In this document: one piece after another, positions 1-5,914 of the stretch
Numbering within the stretch: position 1 is the first letter of the stretch
How the letters are laid out: each line of letters starts with the position of its first letter
Source: Elusimicrobia bacterium HGW-Elusimicrobia-2
Lineage (GTDB): Bacteria; CG03
DNA length: 38,166 bases
Assembly: GCA_002841685.1 (NCBI GenBank)
Contig: PHAM01000010.1
Location: forward strand, 1-38,166
Reading direction: 5' to 3'
Translations under genes and position numbers: made by a program
The notes under the pieces: generated by a model
Database searches by the model: none
The model's input: only the letters and a program-made list of their open reading frames with translations
What the model was told of the DNA's origin: nothing

Positions 1-260
1 GTCAGAGTTTATATAATTTCCTCGTGAAAGAACGAAGCATATTTAATCTTTGGATGAAATCTCTTCAAAATAGGTTCGAGCTTTTAGCAGTATGCCCCAA
101 TAATTCAAGAAGTTCGATGAGAATACGCGTACATCGCCGTCACAAAAAAAGCTTGGTCATATGAAAAATATGTTTTAGCTTTTTGAGTAGAAACAGCACT
201 CATTTTTTCCGGCCAGGTTAATCATTCTTAAATCAAGAATGGAATAATCCTGCACAGTTT
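1..260. other. AT-rich stretch with no recognisable gene
   Basis: I see no convincing coding frame, RNA gene or clear promoter here. The sequence is AT-rich and carries stops in all frames at short intervals. It may be the 3' flank of the cold-shock transcription unit read from the minus strand. Confidence 0.5.
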
Positions 261-377
261 CTATGAATGATCTTCAGGTTTTATGTTTTTTTGTTGTTTT
301 CGCTGTCTTTTTTCGTCGTTCTTTTTTTTCTTTAACTGTTCTTTAAGACATTTTTGATATCCGTAATTAGGTTTCAA
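261..377 (-). CDS. Small lysine/glutamine-rich ORF downstream of the cold-shock gene
   Basis: A 38-codon frame starts with TTG 5 nt after the cold-shock stop codon and ends with TAG. The product is very basic (runs such as LKKKKNDEKRQRKQQKN) and begins KPNYGYQK. I see no Shine-Dalgarno sequence, so translation would depend on coupling to the upstream gene. From memory, short Lys-rich proteins of this general look occur beside cold-shock genes in some diderm bacteria, but I cannot name a family with certainty. It could equally be a chance frame in A-rich sequence. Function unknown. Confidence 0.3.
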   Translation of the reverse strand: MKPNYGYQKCLKEQLKKKKNDEKRQRKQQKNIKPEDHS

Positions 378-382
378 TTTTG

Positions 383-577
383 TTATGAAATCTTTTTAAC
401 GTGAACTGCCTTTAAGCCTCTCTCGCCGTCTTCAGAATCGAATTCCACTTTGTCTCCATCCTGCAGTGTGCCGGATTCGATGTCATTTTTGTGGACAAAG
501 AGATCCTTGCTCTTGTCGTCCGGTTCGATAAAACCGAAATTCTTTCTTTCATTGTAAAATTTAACTGTACCTTTCAT
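383..577 (-). CDS. Cold-shock domain protein, CspA family
   Basis: A 64-residue single cold-shock (OB-fold) protein that should bind single-stranded RNA and DNA in the cytoplasm and act as an RNA chaperone. The two nucleic-acid-binding motifs are visible: RNP1-like KNFGFIE near residues 12-18 and RNP2-like DLFVHKNDI near 25-33. Length matches the family. Two in-frame ATGs lie close together (583 and 577). An AGGAGG sits 8 nt before the second but only 2 nt before the first, so I chose 577. RNP1 here has Asn where Gly is more usual (KNFGFI rather than KGFGFI). It is transcribed from its own promoter with a leader of about 60 nt, and a small Lys-rich ORF follows 5 nt after its stop. Confidence 0.93.
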   Translation of the reverse strand: MKGTVKFYNERKNFGFIEPDDKSKDLFVHKNDIESGTLQDGDKVEFDSEDGERGLKAVHVKKIS

Positions 578-646
578 AATCATAGCCTCCTAAATTGGCT
601 CTACATTGAAAAAAACTACAAAACGCTTTTTTCATCAATTGGAACT

Positions 647-674
647 ATGATACAATATTTACAGCTTATGTCAA
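647..674 (-). promoter_or_regulatory. Sigma-70-type promoter of the cold-shock gene
   Basis: On the minus strand a perfect -35 TTGACA (669-674) is followed by a 16-nt spacer and TATCAT (647-652) as -10. Transcription would start near 640 and give a leader of about 60 nt ending in AGGAGG before the cold-shock ATG. Confidence 0.65.
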
Positions 675-731
675 CTGCGGCGGTGAAGATTTTTTTGGAT
701 TCGAGTCAGCTTCAAATCCCTTAATGTGTTT

Positions 732-815
732 TGCCGGAGGTGGGATTTGAACCCACACAAGCTAGTGCTCACTGCGCCCTGAACGCAGCGCGTCTGCCAG
801 TTCCGCCACTCCGGC
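732..815 (-). tRNA. tRNA-Leu (anticodon CAG)
   Basis: The minus strand folds into a full class II tRNA. It has a 7-bp acceptor stem (GCCGGAG/CTCCGGC), discriminator A, an anticodon stem CTGCG/CGCAG with loop TTCAGGG giving anticodon CAG, a long variable arm typical of leucine tRNAs, and the T-arm GTGGGTTCAAATCCCAC. The CCA end is not encoded and must be added by the CCA-adding enzyme. Confidence 0.95.
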
Positions 816-821
816 TGTATT

Positions 822-830
822 TGCTATAAT
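822..830 (+). promoter_or_regulatory. Extended -10 promoter of smpB
   Basis: TGCTATAAT matches the extended -10 consensus (TG-n-TATAAT) perfectly. No -35 is visible 17 nt upstream. The expected start site (about 837) lies only 2 nt before the smpB ATG, so the mRNA would be practically leaderless. Confidence 0.55.
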
Positions 831-854
831 AATCTAATATGGAAGCGAAGTCAA
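826..854 (-). promoter_or_regulatory. Promoter of tRNA-Leu, inside the start of smpB
   Basis: Reading the minus strand, TTGACT (849-854) is separated by exactly 17 nt from TATTAT (826-831). The start site would fall near 819, leaving only a few leader nucleotides before the tRNA 5' end at 815. The -35 element lies within the first codons of smpB, and the -10 overlaps the -10 of the smpB promoter on the other strand. Confidence 0.6.
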
Positions 855-1291
855 TAAAGATAAGAAATCGAAAGGCGCATTTCAATTACCAGATCCTTGA
901 CAAATACGAGGCCGGAATAGAGCTGAAAGGCTGTGAGGTTAAATCCGTGCGCATGGGAAATGTAAGCCTTGAGGGCGCGTATGTGAAACTTCTAGACGCA
1001 GAAGCCTTTATGGTGGGCATGCACATAAATCCGTATGAGTATTCGGGACTGGACAGGCCGGATCCCGACAGGGAGAGGCGTTTACTGCTGCATAAAAGAG
1101 AGATTAAAAAAATAGGGGATAAACAATCTCTTCAAAACTTGACAGTTGTTCCTCTTAGTTTGTATTTTAAACGTGGACTGGTTAAGTTAGAGATAGCGCT
1201 TGCCAAAGGCAAAAAACTTTATGACAAGCGGGATGCCCTGAAGAAAAAGACGATTCTGAAGGAAATAGGGGGTGAAAGGTCTCGACGGTGA
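839..1291 (+). CDS. smpB: SsrA-binding protein SmpB
   Basis: SmpB binds tmRNA and brings it to stalled ribosomes for trans-translation. The 150-residue protein has the family features in order: an N-terminal NRKAHFNYQI strand, the signature ELKGCEVKS near residues 29-37, LEGAYVKL, the HINPYEYSG loop, RRLLLHKREI, and the LAKGKKLYDKRD segment before a basic C-terminal tail. There is no Shine-Dalgarno sequence before the ATG, and a strong extended -10 lies just upstream, so the message is probably leaderless. The last eight codons including the stop (1268-1291) are also the 5' end of the tmRNA gene, so the SmpB tail GGERSRR is written in tmRNA sequence. That tail is normally a functional basic helix placed in the mRNA channel. 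Confidence 0.95.
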   Translation: MEAKSIKIRNRKAHFNYQILDKYEAGIELKGCEVKSVRMGNVSLEGAYVKLLDAEAFMVGMHINPYEYSGLDRPDPDRERRLLLHKREIKKIGDKQSLQNLTVVPLSLYFKRGLVKLEIALAKGKKLYDKRDALKKKTILKEIGGERSRR

Positions 1292-1359
1292 CAGTGTCCT
1301 TTTCAGGCAGCAGGCTGCGGATGGTCGTTGGCCGCATATAAATTCGACCGCTTTAAACT

Positions 1360-1389
1360 GCCAACAACATGGCAATGGCAACCTGCTAA
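1360..1389 (+). other. Proposed tmRNA tag-peptide reading frame (A-N-N-M-A-M-A-T-C, stop)
   Basis: About 10 nt after pseudoknot 1, and directly after TTTAAACT (the same kind of sequence that precedes the resume codon in other tmRNAs), the frame GCC AAC AAC ATG GCA ATG GCA ACC TGC TAA opens. It starts like other tags (A-N-) but ends A-M-A-T-C instead of the usual A-L-A-A type end recognised by ClpXP. The frame is inferred from position, and the alternative frames give either an immediate stop or a long read-through. Confidence 0.5.
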
Positions 1390-1399
1390 AGGTTACCCG

Positions 1400-1431
1400 G
1401 TGTCCCCGGCATGTTCGCCGGCCGGGATGAC
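1400..1431 (+). repeat. REP-like GC-rich palindrome inside tmRNA
   Basis: GTGTCCCCGGC, a loop ATGTTC, and GCCGGCCGGGATGAC form an imperfect hairpin. It resembles the dispersed 'TCATCCCGGC' palindromes I know from many genomes. It sits in the variable pseudoknot region after the tag frame, where tmRNAs tolerate insertions. Confidence 0.5.
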
Positions 1432-1595
1432 GCCGACATCAGGTGAACTGGCGCGGAAGGGCGTTTCCCTCTTTCGCGTGAGAAAACAGGGAACTACCCT
1501 TGCCGTATTTCGTCTGCGGAAGACGGCTCCGGGGGAAATTTAAAACGCAGAATAAGCCTGTAGATACCCGGAAGGTGCTTTATCGGACGCGGGTT

Positions 1596-1657
1596 CGACT
1601 CCCGCCACCTCCAGTAGTTTTAAAGTAAAGGTGGAGCAAGCCAACTGCTTGGCTTGC
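1596..1657 (+). repeat. 62-bp direct repeat, copy 1, including the tmRNA 3' end
   Basis: The stretch starts in the T-loop of the tmRNA, runs through its 3' end, and continues 44 nt past it. A perfect second copy lies at 1773-1834. The last 22 nt form a perfect hairpin (GCAAGCCAA, CTGC loop, TTGGCTTGC) without a T tract. Confidence 0.9.
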
Positions 1658-1772
1658 GGCGGGATTCGAAGACCGCAGCGATGCGCGAGTTTTCCTGAGC
1701 GAAGTCGAAGGGAAGGCGAGCGCCGCGAGGTGCGGGCCGCGAAAAATTTCCGTCAGGAAATTTATTTGTGGC

Positions 1773-1834
1773 CGACTCCCGCCACCTCCAGTAGTTTTAA
1801 AGTAAAGGTGGAGCAAGCCAACTGCTTGGCTTGC
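1773..1834 (+). repeat. 62-bp direct repeat, copy 2 (duplicated tmRNA 3' end)
   Basis: Identical to 1596-1657, 177 bp downstream. The DNA between the copies (1658-1772) contains a dispersed-repeat fragment (CTGAGCGAAGTCGAAGG) and begins with GGCGGGA, which is inverted relative to TCCCGCC in this copy. No integrase gene lies in or beside the interval, so it is either a remnant of site-specific integration at ssrA or a local duplication. Confidence 0.9.
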
Positions 1835-1893
1835 CGTGTTTTGGTTTTTGAAAGCGCGGATGCGCGCGAAGCGAAGATTAGGAGGATACACAG

Positions 1894-2355
1894 ATGCCTG
1901 TATTTGTCAGCGATGCTAAACTCGGAGCGGAAAAACAAAAAGTTGTGGAAACGGCCCTTAAAATCCTGGCGGAACTCATAAAAGCGGACGGCTGTTCCTT
2001 TATGATGAAGCACGATGACACAGATGAGATCGAAATAGTCTCATCGGGAGAAGAGAGCGCTGAGGTTGCCGGTAAGAAACTGGGAATCCGCGTCAAGGTC
2101 GGCGAAAGGATAGCGGGGAGATCCGCCGCCGAAAAGAAGCCCTTCCTGATCGTCGGGGATATTTCTCACAACAAAAATTTCACCCATTTGAAAAAATATG
2201 AGGAAATATCATCCGGTTTGAGCGTGCCGGCAGTCAAAAACGGTAAAGTCGTAGGAGTGATCAACGCAAAAAAATCCACGTCAAAAGATATCCTGACGCA
2301 GGATAATCTGGACACCGCCAAAATCATAGCCGATATCATCGCCGCGGAATTTTAA
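1894..2355 (+). CDS. GAF-domain protein heading the motor-like operon
   Basis: A 153-residue soluble protein that consists of essentially one GAF domain: an N-terminal helix with ETALKILAELIKADGCSFMMK, the central GERIAGRSAAEKKPFLIVGDI segment near residues 72-92, and the closing LSVPAVKNGKVVGVINA strand near 111-127. GAF domains sense small ligands or mediate dimerisation. No output domain is attached, so it would act on a partner. The start is set by AGGAGG at 1880-1885, 8 nt upstream. It lies 10 nt before the FliF-FliG fusion and heads the operon, which suggests a regulatory input to that system, but nothing in the sequence shows the ligand. Confidence 0.8.
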   Translation: MPVFVSDAKLGAEKQKVVETALKILAELIKADGCSFMMKHDDTDEIEIVSSGEESAEVAGKKLGIRVKVGERIAGRSAAEKKPFLIVGDISHNKNFTHLKKYEEISSGLSVPAVKNGKVVGVINAKKSTSKDILTQDNLDTAKIIADIIAAEF

Positions 2356-2365
2356 GCCAGCAATA

Positions 2366-3730
2366 ATGAGATTGCGCTTCTTACCGGCATTTCTGGCTTT
2401 TTTTCTTCCGGCGCATTTATTGGCGGCTCAACAGGGCGCGGATATACAGACAAAGATCGCCATAGAAAAAAATCTGGAAGAGCGTCTTCACAGGATATTA
2501 ATCGAAATAATCGGTACAGATAAACTGATCATTGTCATAGATGTTCAGCTTGTCGGCAGCGGCGATGGTAACGATGAAGAAGACGAGGTCGTGCTGCCGG
2601 GCGTGCCGCTCCAGGAAAAACTCGGCCTGGGCATCGCCGGCCTGCAGCTGGGCGATACGGCGAAAAAAATAAAAAAACTTTCAGCGCAGATCATAGTGGA
2701 CAACAATCTTCCGGAAAGCATGGTCAAGGTCATCAAAGAGGTGTCGTCCGGCGTGCTCGGCATGGATGCGGAGAGGGGCGATATCCTCTCTATAGAGAGG
2801 ATCAATTTCAGAAAAAACCCGTTCAGCTGGTCCGATATTATATATCCTCCGCATTTATGGGGTCTTTTGTTCACGGCGTTCCTGGGCGCGGGACTGGCCG
2901 CTTTTTTCATTTTTGTCACGAAGACTTTTCCGGGTTCTGCTGAGGCGGTATCGCAGGCTGTGAGGGATTCGGGCGAGAAAAATGCCGGGCCCGCCGGCGG
3001 TTTTTCTTCCGCAGTGACGGCTTCGGCGTCGCTTTCTCCTGATTCCCGCGGTCGCGGTATATCCTCGGAAGAAAAAGGGCATTTTTCTTTTCTGACACCG
3101 GATATCGCGGATAAACTTATATTTCTGCTCAAAAAGGAAAAACCGGAAAATATCGCTCTTGTTTTGAATTACGCTCCCGGCTTATCAGGCGCCATCCTTT
3201 CCGGTCTGGACAGGAAACTCGCCGGCGAGGCCCTTGCCCGCCTGACTGATACGCGGTCTCTTCCGGGTGAAGAAGTTTCCAGGTGGGAGAACGAACTGAG
3301 GCAGAAACTCGATTTTTTTGTCGGCGGCAAAGAAATTGTCTCAGATATATTGGAGAATCTTTCCGATGAGGAGATGGATGAATATATCGCGTTTATAGGG
3401 GAGAAAGACCGCGCTTTCTCCGAAGAGCTCAGGAAATCCGTTTTCAGGCCGTCGCATCTTGCGGAAATGCGCGCTGAAAACCTGCTACTCGTCTACCAGC
3501 ATTTTAATCCTGTTTCATTTGCCGATGTGCTGAGGATTCTTCCTGAAGATATCAGGAAGAAGGCGCTCGGTAAATTCCCTGAAGGCATATCATCGCGGCT
3601 GAACGAGGAAATAGAGCTCGGCGCCGGTTCGGGGAAGGAAAAACTGCTCGCGGAGAAGAAGGCTCTTTCGCGCCTGGTGTCGCGCCTCAGAAGAGACGGC
3701 CTGCTGAAAACGGATTCAACGGAGGCTTAA
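2366..3730 (+). CDS. FliF-FliG fusion: periplasmic FliF RBM3-like domain, one membrane helix, cytoplasmic FliG-like domains
   Basis: A 454-residue inner-membrane protein. Residues 1-21 are a signal peptide. Residues 30-148 match the C-terminal periplasmic part of the MS-ring protein FliF: LEERLHRILIEIIGTDKL, then KKLSAQIIVDNN, then the AERGDILSIERINF strand. Residues 164-186 are a transmembrane helix equal to FliF TM2. After a Gly/Ser/Ala linker, residues 245-345 match FliG middle-domain repeats (EKPENIALVLNY) and 345-447 match the FliG C-terminal torque domain (FRPSHLAEM, DIRKKALGKF, SSRLNEEIELG, and the final KKALSRLVSRLRRDG helix). FliF RBM1, RBM2 and TM1 are missing, and the FliG EHPQ motif that binds FliM reads EKPE (258-261). 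With MotA and MotB directly downstream, it should be the torque-receiving partner of a stator. No Shine-Dalgarno sequence is evident at the start. Confidence 0.85.
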   Translation: MRLRFLPAFLAFFLPAHLLAAQQGADIQTKIAIEKNLEERLHRILIEIIGTDKLIIVIDVQLVGSGDGNDEEDEVVLPGVPLQEKLGLGIAGLQLGDTAKKIKKLSAQIIVDNNLPESMVKVIKEVSSGVLGMDAERGDILSIERINFRKNPFSWSDIIYPPHLWGLLFTAFLGAGLAAFFIFVTKTFPGSAEAVSQAVRDSGEKNAGPAGGFSSAVTASASLSPDSRGRGISSEEKGHFSFLTPDIADKLIFLLKKEKPENIALVLNYAPGLSGAILSGLDRKLAGEALARLTDTRSLPGEEVSRWENELRQKLDFFVGGKEIVSDILENLSDEEMDEYIAFIGEKDRAFSEELRKSVFRPSHLAEMRAENLLLVYQHFNPVSFADVLRILPEDIRKKALGKFPEGISSRLNEEIELGAGSGKEKLLAEKKALSRLVSRLRRDGLLKTDSTEA

Positions 3731-3735
3731 ATTTT

Positions 3736-4500
3736 ATGGATCTAATGACGATTCTGGGCCTTGCTATCGGCGGCGGCGCGATATACATTGTCATGCTCCA
3801 CGGGGATGTTGTCTATCTGCTGTTCAATCTGGACGCCGCCATTCTTGTTTTCGGCGGGACACTGGGCTCCACCATGATAGCTTTCCCTTTTAAAACCATT
3901 GTTCAGCTTCCGCGTGCCGTTAAGCTTATTTTTTTTCCGCCGCCGAAAATTAACATAGGCGGACTTATAAAGGATATGGCTCTTCTTTCGGCCGAGGCGA
4001 AAAAATCGGGGATTATGACGCTCTCGGACGGGAAGCTGAGGACGAAAGATCATTTTCTTTCGGAAAACATAAAAAAAATTGCGAACGGTGTGGAAAAAGA
4101 CATTATTGTCGAGAACATGCGGCAGGAAATCTTTTCCGTGGCCCAGAGGCATGAAAGGGCCTCGGGCGTTCTTCAGGCGATGGCCACTTTTTCTCCGATT
4201 TTCGGGTTGCTGGGTACGCTGATCGGCGTGATCCAGGTGCTAAAAAACCTGCAGGATCCCCAGAGCATGGGCGCCTCAATGGCCATCGCTGTGACGACGA
4301 CTTTTTACGGTATTTTCGGCGCGAATTTTCTTTTTTTGCCGGCATCGCTGAAGCTGGGGGAATATTCGAGAGAGGAAATACTCGCTAAGGAACTTATAGC
4401 CGAAGGGCTGGAATCTGTTCTCAACGGCGAGGTGCCGTCCATAACCACGCGCCGTCTTGACGCCTTCCTGTCAAAGCAGATCCGCGCGAAACAGCAATGA
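3736..4500 (+). CDS. motA: MotA-family stator protein
   Basis: A 254-residue MotA/PomA homologue, normally the five-subunit ring of an ion-driven 5:2 motor. TM1 and TM2 are at residues 3-22 and 31-51 (FNLDAAILVFGGTLGSTMIAFP). A cytoplasmic loop of about 90 residues follows, then TM3 near 146-168 with the family hallmark FSPIFGLLGTLIGVIQVL (Pro154) and TM4 near 178-202 (MAIAVTTTFYGIFGANFLFLP, Pro202). The cytoplasmic loop is the part that touches FliG in flagella. Length is in the usual range. It begins 5 nt after the fusion gene; a GGAGG lies about 10 nt before the ATG. The match is to the MotA rather than the ExbB/TolQ branch. Confidence 0.93.
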   Translation: MDLMTILGLAIGGGAIYIVMLHGDVVYLLFNLDAAILVFGGTLGSTMIAFPFKTIVQLPRAVKLIFFPPPKINIGGLIKDMALLSAEAKKSGIMTLSDGKLRTKDHFLSENIKKIANGVEKDIIVENMRQEIFSVAQRHERASGVLQAMATFSPIFGLLGTLIGVIQVLKNLQDPQSMGASMAIAVTTTFYGIFGANFLFLPASLKLGEYSREEILAKELIAEGLESVLNGEVPSITTRRLDAFLSKQIRAKQQ

Positions 4501-4514
4501 TGGACATGGGGTCA

Positions 4515-4555
4515 ATGGGGACGGTTCCTATTGCTACAATAGTAACCGTCCCCAT
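4515..4555. repeat. Palindromic repeat between motA and motB, copy A
   Basis: Two 19-nt arms, ATGGGGACGGTTCCTATTG and its inverted copy with one mismatch, flank a CTA loop. The same sequence recurs at 9793-9836 and as a half copy at 10443-10461. It fills the gap between the motA stop and the motB start, where it would form a strong RNA hairpin inside the operon transcript. Confidence 0.85.
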
Positions 4556-4570
4556 CCTCATTGATAAGGC

Positions 4571-5239
4571 ATGATATTCCGTCCGATCAAACAAGCCGTG
4601 AAGGAACCTATCTGGCTGACTGTTTTCTGCGATATGACAACCAACCTGATGCTTTTTTTTCTGCTGCTGTACGGTTTCACAAGACTTTCCAAGAGCCGTC
4701 AGCAGGAAATGTATGCCGCGCTGAGCTCGGCGGGGAACAGGGAAAAAATCCTTCAGCGCAAGGCCGACGGCGTGCTGAAAAAATTCGCGGAAGACGAAAC
4801 AAGCTCTAATCTTAAACAAATGATGAGCAGGGGGGATCTGAACAAATACTCAAATCTTGAAACTTCCGAAAGCCAGATAAGGCTTGTTCTGAACACTCCC
4901 GTGCTTTTTGACTCGGGCCGCGCGGAATTGAAGCCCGAAACAAAAGCGTTGTTAAAGGGCATAGCAAGGACATTGTCAATGACATCTTACAAAATAGTGG
5001 TGGAGGGGCACACCGACAATGTGCCGATAAAAAGTCAGGAGTTCAGGTCAAACTGGGAACTTTCTGCGCGCAGAGCGGTGAATGTTATAAATTATTTTGT
5101 CAGCCGCGGCCTGCCGGCTGAGAGGTGCATAGCCGCGGGGTACGGCGAATATTTCCCGCGCTATTCCAATGATGATTTTGCGCAGAGGCAGAAAAACCGC
5201 AGGATAGAAATCGTGCTCCTCAAGGAGGATATAGAGTGA
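4571..5239 (+). CDS. motB: MotB-family stator protein with the ion-binding Asp
   Basis: A 222-residue protein of the usual MotB plan. One transmembrane helix (residues 14-36) carries W15-x5-D21 in WLTVFCDMTTNLMLFF, with Asp21 in the exact place of the proton-binding Asp of E. coli MotB. A linker of about 60 residues follows, then an OmpA-type peptidoglycan-binding domain (residues 100-220) with VLFDSG, VEGHTDNVPI, NWELSARRAVNV and KNRRIEIVL. It should pair with MotA to form the ion channel and anchor the stator to the cell wall. Only a weak AAGG precedes the ATG, and a palindromic repeat lies just upstream. It overlaps the second motB-like gene by 4 nt. Confidence 0.92.
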   Translation: MIFRPIKQAVKEPIWLTVFCDMTTNLMLFFLLLYGFTRLSKSRQQEMYAALSSAGNREKILQRKADGVLKKFAEDETSSNLKQMMSRGDLNKYSNLETSESQIRLVLNTPVLFDSGRAELKPETKALLKGIARTLSMTSYKIVVEGHTDNVPIKSQEFRSNWELSARRAVNVINYFVSRGLPAERCIAAGYGEYFPRYSNDDFAQRQKNRRIEIVLLKEDIE

Positions 5240-5913
5240 GCCGTTTCGTCACCGGCCGTCGGCATGGCGACAGAATGATCGGTGAAAAGAAAAAATTCGA
5301 TCCGTCATCGTGGAAAACGCCTTACGGCACGATGATGCTGCTGTGCATGATTTTTTTTATGATTCTTTATACCATATCGTTAAAGTCGGGCGTTGAATAC
5401 GAGGGGGTTATAGCGAAGCTGCAGTCCGGTGTTTCGCGTGAAAAGCACTCCGCCGGGGATGTTGAGACGGCCGAGAAAATGGAGGAAATATTCGGTTCCG
5501 AAAAAGGCGTCATTCAGATGGACGCGAGGAAAATAAAGATAATGCTGGACAGCCCCGTGCTTTTTGACTCGGGTTCCGCCGAACTTAAAGAAAGCAGTCG
5601 CGATGTCCTCTTTAAAGTTGCGCAGGTGCTCAGGGAAACGCGCAACAAGGTGAATGTCGCCGGCCACACGGACGACATTCCTTTCTGGGCTCTCCCCGGC
5701 GGTAATTTTGAGCTCTCAACTCTGCGTGCATTTAATGTGATCAGGTATTTTATAGATGTTGAGAAAATACCGCCGGCACGATTTTCCGCCTATGGTTTCG
5801 GCGAACACAGTCCTGTCGCGCCGAACACCGACAGCGCCGGCCGCAGCCGCAACAGGCGCATAGAGATCAGCATCCTGCGTGAAACGGCCCGAAGAGAAGG
5901 CGCGAAAACCTGA
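5236..5913 (+). CDS. Second MotB-like protein lacking the ion-binding Asp
   Basis: A 225-residue MotB paralogue starting with GTG, in a 4-nt overlap with motB and with AAGGAGG 7 nt upstream. The transmembrane helix WKTPYGTMMLLCMIFFMILY aligns without gaps to E. coli MotB [20 protein letters not shown], and the position of the essential Asp is Thr. The rest of the family plan is intact: VLFDSGSAELKESSRDVLF, VAGHTDDIPF, NFELSTLRAFNVIRYF and SRNRRIEISIL in the OmpA-type peptidoglycan-binding domain (about residues 92-218). The protein can probably bind peptidoglycan but should not conduct ions alone. A role as the second, non-conducting B subunit of a mixed stator, or as a passive anchor, is inference. 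Confidence 0.88.
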   Translation: MSRFVTGRRHGDRMIGEKKKFDPSSWKTPYGTMMLLCMIFFMILYTISLKSGVEYEGVIAKLQSGVSREKHSAGDVETAEKMEEIFGSEKGVIQMDARKIKIMLDSPVLFDSGSAELKESSRDVLFKVAQVLRETRNKVNVAGHTDDIPFWALPGGNFELSTLRAFNVIRYFIDVEKIPPARFSAYGFGEHSPVAPNTDSAGRSRNRRIEISILRETARREGAKT

Positions 5914-5914
5914 T

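Larger units (their letters stand above)
1268..1613 (+). ncRNA. ssrA: Transfer-messenger RNA (tmRNA)
   Basis: A one-piece tmRNA that rescues stalled ribosomes together with SmpB. The 5' GGGGGTG pairs with the 3' CACCTCC to form the acceptor stem with a G3-U wobble, the alanine identity element. The conserved TCTCGACGG follows the 5' end, and the T-arm GGACGCGGGTTCGACTCCCG closes the tRNA-like domain. Pseudoknot 1 is visible as TGCGG(1316)...GGTCG...CCGCA...CGACC, followed by TTTAAACT before a GCC resume codon. CCA is not encoded. The first 24 nt overlap the smpB coding region. A GC-rich palindrome of repeat type occupies 1400-1431. The tag reading frame is unusual and is listed separately. 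Confidence 0.93.

Noticed and set aside
1328-1543. 71-codon frame starting TTG GCC GCA
   Set aside because: It lies entirely inside the tmRNA gene and crosses its pseudoknots; it is not the tag frame.
1597-1834. A second tmRNA or tRNA gene at the duplicated 3' end
   Set aside because: Only the T-arm 3' half and acceptor 3' strand are duplicated; no 5' half, D-arm or anticodon is present.
1580-1981. Overlapping frames on both strands that read the repeated tmRNA 3' end
   Set aside because: They are translations of the 62-bp duplication and dispersed-repeat fragments and have no protein-like pattern.
3736-5913. ExbB/TolQ-ExbD/TolR transport motor or Zorya ZorA-ZorB defence system
   Set aside because: The A subunit has MotA-type four-helix order and length without a long ZorA tail, the B subunits have the MotB OmpA domain, no ZorC/D/E genes follow, and a FliG-like protein is encoded directly upstream.
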